From: Thysanoteuthis rhombus
Taxonomy: Eukaryota; Mollusca; Cephalopoda; Oegopsida; Thysanoteuthidae
DNA: 64,000 nt
Assembly (NCBI GenBank): GCA_963457665.1
Contig: OY735225.1
Span: 1,094,501-1,158,500 of the forward strand
Direction: 5' to 3'
Shown in pieces: positions 43,001 to 52,000 of this stretch (the first letter of the stretch is position 1; each line of letters starts with the position of its first letter). A program made the position numbers and the translations under genes. The notes under the pieces were generated by a model. The model had not been told where the DNA came from. It worked only from the letters and a program-made list of their open reading frames with translations, and ran no database searches.

Positions 43001-46000
43001 TGCTCATTGAAAAGTGTTACACACAAAAAAATGTATATGGATGGGTCTCTGATTATAGTTCAAGTTTTGCAGTCGCGTTGTCATGTTAGTTTCAGTCCTA
43101 CATGATCAGGCATACAAGATACTGGCTTTCAAAGTTACTGAGTGCACAAAATCTTGGCACCCTTGAAATAGAAAGCAGAGTGATACACATTAGTTTCTGG
43201 AGATTGGTCATTTTCTTTGCATTGTTTATTTTGTTTTGTTTTTTTTATAGGTGTTTTGGAAGCTTCCAAAGAAGTATACCGCAGCAAAAAATTGAAAAAA
43301 TTACTTGAAATTGTTCTTGCTTATGGCAACTACATGAACCGTGGCCAACGTGGAAACGCAAATGGGTTCACAGTATCAAGTCTTAATAAAATTATTGACA
43401 CAAAATCCAGTATCAACAAGAATGTCACATTGCTGCACTACCTTCTGGAAACCTTAGAAAAGCAAGTAAGTATAATCATATTTCTGTATCTTTTATAGAC
43501 ATTTCAGACATTACATTCAGCATAAACATTTTCTGTTATGATATTGATGATCATTTGGATGATATTAATAAAAGATAATTGTGGAAGACCTAATATTATA
43601 CTGCCTGGGTTTTGAAGAATTTGTAATATGATTTGCGTTTGTAACTGAATGGGAGTGTTACCTCAACACTGTAAAATCTGCCCAACGTAATGATGTTTGT
43701 GAGAGCATTTCAAGGGTATTATACTAACTTATGAAATAAAGCAATTTCCTGTCTAATCAGAAAGGGAGTTAACTCAGGTTTTTCTCATTCCTAATTATTC
43801 TTTTTAGTGTCCTTTATAGAAAAAAAGAGGAATGGGTAAATAATTCTTAGGTTGTATAAATAAGGAGTCTGGAGCTTCATTTTCAGTCTTTTATTGTCTG
43901 TTGTTGGACTTGGATCTTCCCCTGGATCACCAGATCTCTGTCTCATGGGCGTCTCAAAGCCAATATTTTCTGAACTACTTGAGTTTGTCTTTCTATCTTG
44001 TTTTCTGCCAGCCTTGGTTTTGCTTATGATATCTGGGGATTCATGTTGTGAGTCATGATGTCCATCAGTTGTCTGCCTTTCTTGCAACATGAATAGCCCA
44101 AAGCCATTTGAGTTTTCCAGTAGATTCTATGATGTCTTGGACTCCTGTTTTTCCCTAATATATTGTGCTGTCTTGTGATCTCTCCATGTGAGGTTGAGCA
44201 TGATTCTCTCATGTGTATGCTCCATGGTTCTCAGTTTGAGGGTCCGTCTCTTGATTAGGTTCCATGTTTCAGCTCCATAAGTGTCTATCGGGTGATGCAT
44301 TAGTTGTATACTCTTTTTAGGACTATTTGGATTTTCTTGTTATGAAGGTCAATCTTATTCTGCTAAAAGCTTTCCATTGTAGAGTGATTCTTCTTTTGAT
44401 TTCCTTCTTTTGAGGGTTTCATGGAGATTCATTGTCCCAGATAGATGTAGTGGTCTACAGTTTCATGTTTTCAGTTTTGATCGTTGTGCATTTATTTCTG
44501 ACCTGTTTGTTGCATATGAGCTTTGTTGTGCTGAAGTTCATGTGTAGGCTGACTTTTTGCTTTCTTCATTCAGTTCATCTAGCATTAGTCAAAAGTTCTG
44601 GAGGTTCTTTGCAAAAAGGACGATGTCGTCTTCAAATCTGAGGTTGCTTAGGTTTTTGCCATCTAGTTTGATTCCTTTATTTTCCCAGTCTAAGTTTCAG
44701 ATGATCATCACAAAGCAGGCTGTGAAGAGTTTGGGTGAACTGGTATCATCTTGGCTTTCCCCTTTTTAGAGCTGAAAGAGGTCTGAGTCTTTATGTAGCT
44801 TGATAAAGGAGTTGCTGTGACTGTATATATGTTACAGTACTCAACACTTTGTAGAGTGACAGCCTTTATGACCATAGGAATTTCCTCCAAGTGAAAGGCC
44901 TTTTTGTTTTATAGCTATGATTTCTACTCTTATCACCTTGTATGTACTGAAGTATTAAGTGGCAAGCTGGGCAAGTCTACTTTAGCATATTTGAATGAAT
45001 ATAGAGATGAATAATTCATTAGATGTTTGGTTTTTGATATGCTATAGTAGAATAAATTTGCCATTTTTTCTTAATATAGATTCTCTAAAATTTTATTCCA
45101 GAGAAGTCTCTGGAATGACTCAGGAATTTTCACTCTATTTTCTGAGAATTTCATGATAGAGTGAAGGGAAATAAGTATTTGGATACTTACAAAATATTCA
45201 TTCAATATACTTCCAATGCTCACATTTATTCTGAATATACACAGGTGATATATTCTGATATAAAATTAACAATTACTCAAAAAAAATACATATTTCCAAA
45301 TATACAATGCAAAACAGTTTGAAATATAAAAGAGAAGTACGGGTGGAAAAAAGTGTGAGGACACATTGATTTCATATTTCATATTTTAATACTTAGTTTT
45401 CTTCTGCAAAATTCTTTTAAAATTTTGGCCTGTTCATCCTTGCAAGAGACCTTCAAGTCATTAATGGGGTCCCTCTGATGAATATGACCCCTCAAGCCAA
45501 AATTTTCTGATGGGATCCAAGTGTGGAGATTGACAAGGCCAATGAAGCACCTCTAAATTATTCTGAACAAGCTTCTTGCAAGCTATTCTACCTGTATGCT
45601 TCATGTTGTTATCTTATTGAAAGATCCGACCTTCTTCAATCTCAAACTGTAGCACCAAAGAGGATACATTTGTTTCCAATTTACTCCAACCATTGAAAGA
45701 GAAACATCCAAACCATGAAATTACCACCTCTGTGCTTTACTGTTGGGGGTGATCTTTTCTGAATCAGGAGCACAGTCCTCTTTCCTCTTTTGTCTGATGA
45801 GTTTGGTTTTTGTCAAAAAGTTCAATTTTTGATTCATCTGACCAGAGAATAATCTTCCAAAAATAATTAGGCTTCTCTAAATGGTCACAAGCAAACTTCA
45901 TGCAAGAATTTCAGTGCCTTTTTTCCAACAAAAGTGTTTTCCATGACATAAGGGAATTTTAAGCCATTTCTGTGTAGTTTATTACTAATAATTCTTTAAG

Positions 46001-49000
46001 TAACCAAGCTACTCTCAAATCATCTTGGATCTCCTTTCGAGTTATGATTGGATTCACTCTGATTGTTTTTAGCATCCAAGTTACTCATGAAGAAATTTTC
46101 TGTGAAGCACCAGTTCGAAGGAGGATTTAGATGGTGCCAAACTTCTTCCACTTCAGAATAATCGATCTAATGGTCCTGACTAGGATGTTTAAAATCTTGA
46201 CTATGGCCTTGTAACTCAAACCTTCATTATGTTACTTAATTACAGCATTTTTTTGTTTTGTTGAGAGCGCTTCAGATACTGAGCTTTAGATTTCCACCTG
46301 TATATATTCCAATGGGTATCATACTAGTAATAATGAAAAGTATAACAATAATTGCCAAACTAAGATGTGCCTAATTTCTTTTCTTTTTAGTTTCCCGAAG
46401 TCTCAAATCTTGAAGGAGATTTGAGTCATATAAAACCAGCTGCAAAAGTTAAGTAAGTACATCTTTTACTTTAAATAGTGCACTTTTAATGCAGTACAGT
46501 CAATGTATTGCTGTACCAATCAATGTATAACTGCATTTATTTTTATGTACCAAAAAATTTGACACTCAACTTTTAATGGACTCAAAATTCTCTCTCTGTT
46601 TCAAGTGTGTGGAACTTTCAAATTTACTATTAACTACATTTTTTCATTATGTGTTATACAATTTTTTTCCTTTTCTTATGTGTTATACAATTTTTCCTCC
46701 TTTCTCTTGCAATGATTCTCTCACTGACTTTTTTTTTCTTTTTCAGTTTCACTGAACTAGACAAGGATCTGCTTTTTGTGAAGAAAGGTCTCTCAGAAAT
46801 TGAAAAGGTTTGTGGCATTTGAAACTTTTCTCCAATTCTTCATTAAATTCAACAATGGTCTTAAACTCCTTCAGATTAGGTTTTAAGGTTTACAAAACAA
46901 GAACATCATTAATGGATTCAAGTTTTCTCGTTTTGTAAGAAAACCTTGGGAAATCATATTTTGAAGGTTAAAAGATATAGATTTCAATAATGGCAAAATC
47001 ATACAAATATAATTCATTATGTATTCAAATGGATGCAAAATTCAAGCATATTTATGTGCACTCTTGGCTACAAATGTCACATGACTCTACGCCAATAGAT
47101 GCAGTGGTGCCAAAAGGTTCAAAAACAGTCATGATCACATTTCTGTCGTTGGCTTGCTTTATCATTATCCAATTCTTTACCTTCACTCATTTCTTGAAAC
47201 ATGACATAATCTTCTCTTGAATTATTTAGACAACTCACTGAACTCTATCAACAGTCAAGAAGTTCTGGTCAGTTCTTGAATAATTCTATGTTTTTAAAAT
47301 ACTTCAGTTTTTGAGTTGTCCAAATTTCTTAAATGAAACATTAAACAATCATTGCCATCATAGATGCCAGAGGGTTCTATCCTTTTTTTTTTAATATTTC
47401 ACATTTGCATGTGTCTGTGTTCCAACACTCCTGGCCTTACCTTTTTGTCTACAGACTTGAAATTGGCATCACTAATACACTAGATCCCTTCTGGAGAAAA
47501 ATTTTTTCCTTGTTTCTAGATGTTTTTTTGTGTTGTTTTTATTTTAGTATTGTTTTTTTTATACTCTATTTTAGATGTTTTTTAGTTGATGATGCCAGTG
47601 ATATCATAAATAAGATTTATTCTGACCATATTTATCCTTCGATGCAATTTTTTTTACCTGACTTCAAATTTTTTTTTTCAGTTATTTATTGTGAGGGCAA
47701 GTTGTCATTAATTTCTAGCAAATTTCTCTTTAATTTTACTCTAAATTATCAAGTGGTTCATCTTGGAAATTTGGACAATTTAAGATTGTTTTCTACCAGT
47801 AGTAGTGGGTGTAAATAAAGAAAATAGTAGGAAGTAAATAATGTAACTGAATATACATATATATATAATATATACATATATAATTTTGTATTCAAGGAAT
47901 GGACATATTTGGTCCAACTGAATAAATTATGAATTGCAATATATTGTATAAAAATTTATTTGAAATGATCTCCCATCATTACAAGGTTCATAAATCACTC
48001 AATTTAGACAATGTAAATAGAATAAACAATTTAAGAAAATGGGGCTGCTGCAGGAATTGAACCTGCCACCAATAGTGATTTCCTCCTGATAGGCTTCTGT
48101 GGCTAAATTGGTAGCGTGCTTTCTTTGTCAGACAAGCTCCTAAGGATACAGGTTTTCAAATCTTGTCACCTACTACTTTATTTCCAATCCATGAAACTCC
48201 CTTAACAGTTACTGAATGTAAAACAACCTGATCAAAGCAACAAAAATGAAATGAAAGAAAAACTAGTGAAAAATGAACCAGAGAATAATACAGAAAATAC
48301 AGAAAATGTTTCTTGATAACATAATTTTTTCTTTTTTTTCCTCCCGTGTTTTCGAATTATTGCTTTTCTTTTACAGGAGTTGGAATATTTGAGGACCCGG
48401 AATAGAGAAAGCCGTGACAAATTTGTACCCGTCATGACGGACTTTATTACTGTGGCCACTTACAACTTCTCTGAGGTTGAAGAAGCTTATGTGGAGATGA
48501 AGCAGAAGGTGAGAAAATACTAAATGAATGTAGTGGAAACACTCATCATAACAGCATTTGTCTTAATAGCGTTATTTTGTGACTCATGTTCTGAGAGTTC
48601 ATTGTTTTTAGATGTGTCCGCACTTCTTTATTTGATGCTCTTTTGTCGGCCGGTCATTCAATCAGTTTCAATTACATAGGAGGGGTTTTTGTATTGAACT
48701 AATGTTATTACTAACGCAATGTTATGTAATGAGAGGCCTCTTATAAAAGATGTCATTAAAAATATAAATTCAGAGAAAGACTATAGAGAAGGATATCATA
48801 CAAATAATTGAGTAACAAAAAATGGAGGTGGGCAGGACACTTGGCAAGAAGTGATGACAACAGATGGAGCCGAAGGCTAACTTATTGGTGACAGTAAACG
48901 CAGTAGGAAAAGACCAGACACTAAGTGGAGGTATGAGATGGAAAGGTTTGCCGGCAAGACATTGTATAGATTATCGCAGTTGCTGTTGTCATGGAAGGAA

Positions 49001-52000
49001 ATGGGAAACGCCTTTGTCCAGCAATGAAATAATAATGATGATTAACAATTTAGTTTCCTGAATAAGTTTTTTTAACGTCTAAGGGGAGATAACTTTTACA
49101 TAGTAAAAAAAATGTCTATGAATTGAATTAATATTTTCTGCAAGCAAACTTTTGGATTCTGTTGGAATAGATTTCTTCAGTTTTTGAGTTGGTCTGGCTG
49201 ACTATCACACGTACAATACGCACTAATGGAGCTAGAAGGCTGAAAATTTAAACATTTATTTTTCATTATGTCCAGAAAAAATTTTTTTTTTAAATCCTCA
49301 CCCTCTAAATAGGGTTTTAGTGGAATCAATTTGCTGTGTAAGTTTATACAGAATCAATCTGTTTGTGTCCAGCAGAATGTTAGTTTCTTGGATATTCAAA
49401 CATATTTTGGTGATCAATATCCAACAAAAGGCAATTTATCCATTGATCACCCTTTTTTTTTCCAATTTTTTTCCACCTTACTTAGCGTGCTGCTGAAAGA
49501 TGTTGATTTTGTGACGGTTTCTATTAAGTGACTTGCCAGACCTTTCATGTTTGTGATAGGATTTCAACCATTCCAGCAGTATCTAAAATTAGCAATCATG
49601 GGTGGGCTTTGTAGATGCAGATTTGGTGGGCTTAGCACGTCTTGCAGGATCCCTTGAGGCCTGTTCATAGCATAGTCCTCAGGCCTGCACAATGAAGTTT
49701 TAAGTGGTGCAGCATGTGACTGACCCCATATTTTTAATGAGGGACTTGCAGGCCAGGGCTACTGAAATAGGAGCAAGATCCCAAAGTTATAGATTTTGTT
49801 GGAGTTTCTTTCTCATTGGCAGATGCTAGACCCAACTGTTGAAGTCTGCCACCCTTTCAGAGGAGTACACTGGGTGAATATATGGTTGTTGCTAAATAAT
49901 TCTCAATATATAATATTTCATGCTTGTTTTTATATGCTCTTGATTGCAATATGGATATGAAAGAGATAGATATGTCTATAAAAAAATATTCTGTGCACAT
50001 TTCTTTTATTTAGTGATTGTCATTCATTTCCCCATTTTTCATTGTCAGTATGAGAGAGCAGTGAAGTCTTTTTGTGAAGACCTCAAACAGCAGCCAGACG
50101 AATTCTTTTCTATGTTTGATCTCTTCTTGTCATCCTTTGCTGAAGCTAAAAATGAAAATGATCGAATCAAACGGATGAAACTTGAGGAAGAAAAGAGAGC
50201 TAAACTTGAACAGGTAAATCTTTTTTTACCGGTCTATTTTCCACTTGGGGGGAGGCCATAAGCATGAATCTTTTATTATGTCTTAACCTGGTATGAATTT
50301 TTGAATCAATAGTTTACCAATGGCATAAAAAAATGATGGCAGTAATTTTGTGATTTAAGAAATATTTTAAATACTTTGAAGAAAAATATCAAAATCATTG
50401 TTGCTGTACATTGAATATGGGGGACCAGAGGCCAGTGGGCCAAATTTGTCTCATTACAATATTCTTTGTGGCTCACGGTTAATCTAAGCATCTCAAAGTC
50501 AATTTTGTTATTTATATCATGAAATTACTTTTGTTTTGGCTTCACAGATCAATATGATAATTGTACTTATGTTTGTCTGAAATAGAAATTAAATTTGCAT
50601 TCTGTATTCCTATCAACATTTTTGAAGGCCCAAATAAAGGAGAAAAATGTCTCATGTGACCCAATAGATCAAAATGGTAACTCATGTCTGCTCTACATTC
50701 TCTTACACGATTTTATTCTACCGGACTGAACCAGGTTTTTTTCCATGAATTTTTCAAAATTAATAATAGTTATCTCCCTTGTCAAATGGAAAAATTTAAT
50801 ACAGAAAATATTGCCAATCATGTTGCGAATTATATAAGCAGTTGGACTGAAAAGATCCTTTTCCTAAGATCTTATTTTTTTTCCTCCCCCAAGATCATCT
50901 ACAGACATTATGCTTGGCCTGACTTGGCATAAATGTAAGCATTGATTATAGGTGTTATCAAAATTTTATCAGCTTACATTGGTTTACATAACCCTTACAT
51001 TTTAACTCAAATTTTCCTTCCTCTTCATAATAATGAAATGTCTTCAACAAATCTCAAGGAAAAGAAGAGCTGAATCAAATGAGATGAAGATGATAAGAAT
51101 ATTAATTAATCAACTCAAAATCTTTCACGATAGGCATGCAATGAATTTTGAACTCTTGAACATTCAAATGTTTAAACGAATGAAAAGCTGAAAAATTTTC
51201 ACCACCACAATCTTCATGCGTGACAATTTTTCTTTTAATGTTTATGTAAGAACAATTATCTATACCAGTTGGTATGCAAGACGCATTTGTTATGTGTGTG
51301 TGCATATGATAGATTCCTGCTTAAGAAAATTATGTTTGATGAATATTTACTACATCACTTCGGTAGTGAATTTTTGATACATATACAAGACTGGGGTCCA
51401 ATGCCTTAAAGACAGAAAAGTTATTCCCCTTTGATACACAAATTGGTATATCCATAACTATTTTTTTTCTCGTTGTTGTCAACAAACTGGTGTATGAAAA
51501 CCAAACTTTTCACTCGAGTTTAATACAAATGAGTTCTTTGAAAAAATTCATATCTTTTCAGTCGATTTAGAAAAGGATGCAAAAAGTTATGAATGTTAAA
51601 AGGTGTATTTGTGAGGTGTTTGCAAAAGATAAAATATCAAGTGATATTTTTGAAAACCTTCCACCTCAAGAAAAGGGCTCATCTTCACATCAAGGCAGCC
51701 CGTGTGGAAATAAAAAAGAAAGAGAATTTGCATCTTTCTCTTTATACATATAAACTTCATGTCACAGTTTTTCAACTTGATTTTGGTGGATAATTTTCAT
51801 TTCTTCATTAACGGAATTTTGGAAACGCAGAGGAAGTTGACTGATAACATTTGGAGTGCACCCCTTGGATCTCTGTGCCCTGGGCAACAGCGTAGGGTCA
51901 TCTGATGGACAGACTGGCCCTGGGAGTATGCATTCTCACTTTCTCTTGTCCCTAGATTACTTTACAAGAAATGAAAAATGGATCTATTTTTCATAATTAT

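Larger units (their letters stand above)
43466..46390 (+). other. Daam intron between exons 17 and 18
   Basis: Dominated by two minus-strand relics, a LINE reverse transcriptase and a Tc1 element. 44900-45335 is plain AT-rich sequence. Confidence 0.75.
46808..48376 (+). other. Daam intron between exons 19 and 20
   Basis: Contains a reversed fragment related to the piggyBac-like MITE (47510-47690), a minus SINE and a plus tRNA-like SINE head. 46820-47500 is plain. Confidence 0.65.
48509..50048 (+). other. Daam intron between exons 20 and 21
   Basis: Contains a repeat B fragment, a reverse-transcriptase tail and repeat A copy 9. 49590-49870 is less AT-rich than its surroundings and looks like another old repeat, class unknown. 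Confidence 0.65.

Noticed and set aside
47405-47818. 137-codon frame on the plus strand
   Set aside because: Part of it is the reversed interior of the piggyBac-like MITE; composition is T-rich low complexity, with no protein similarity recognised.
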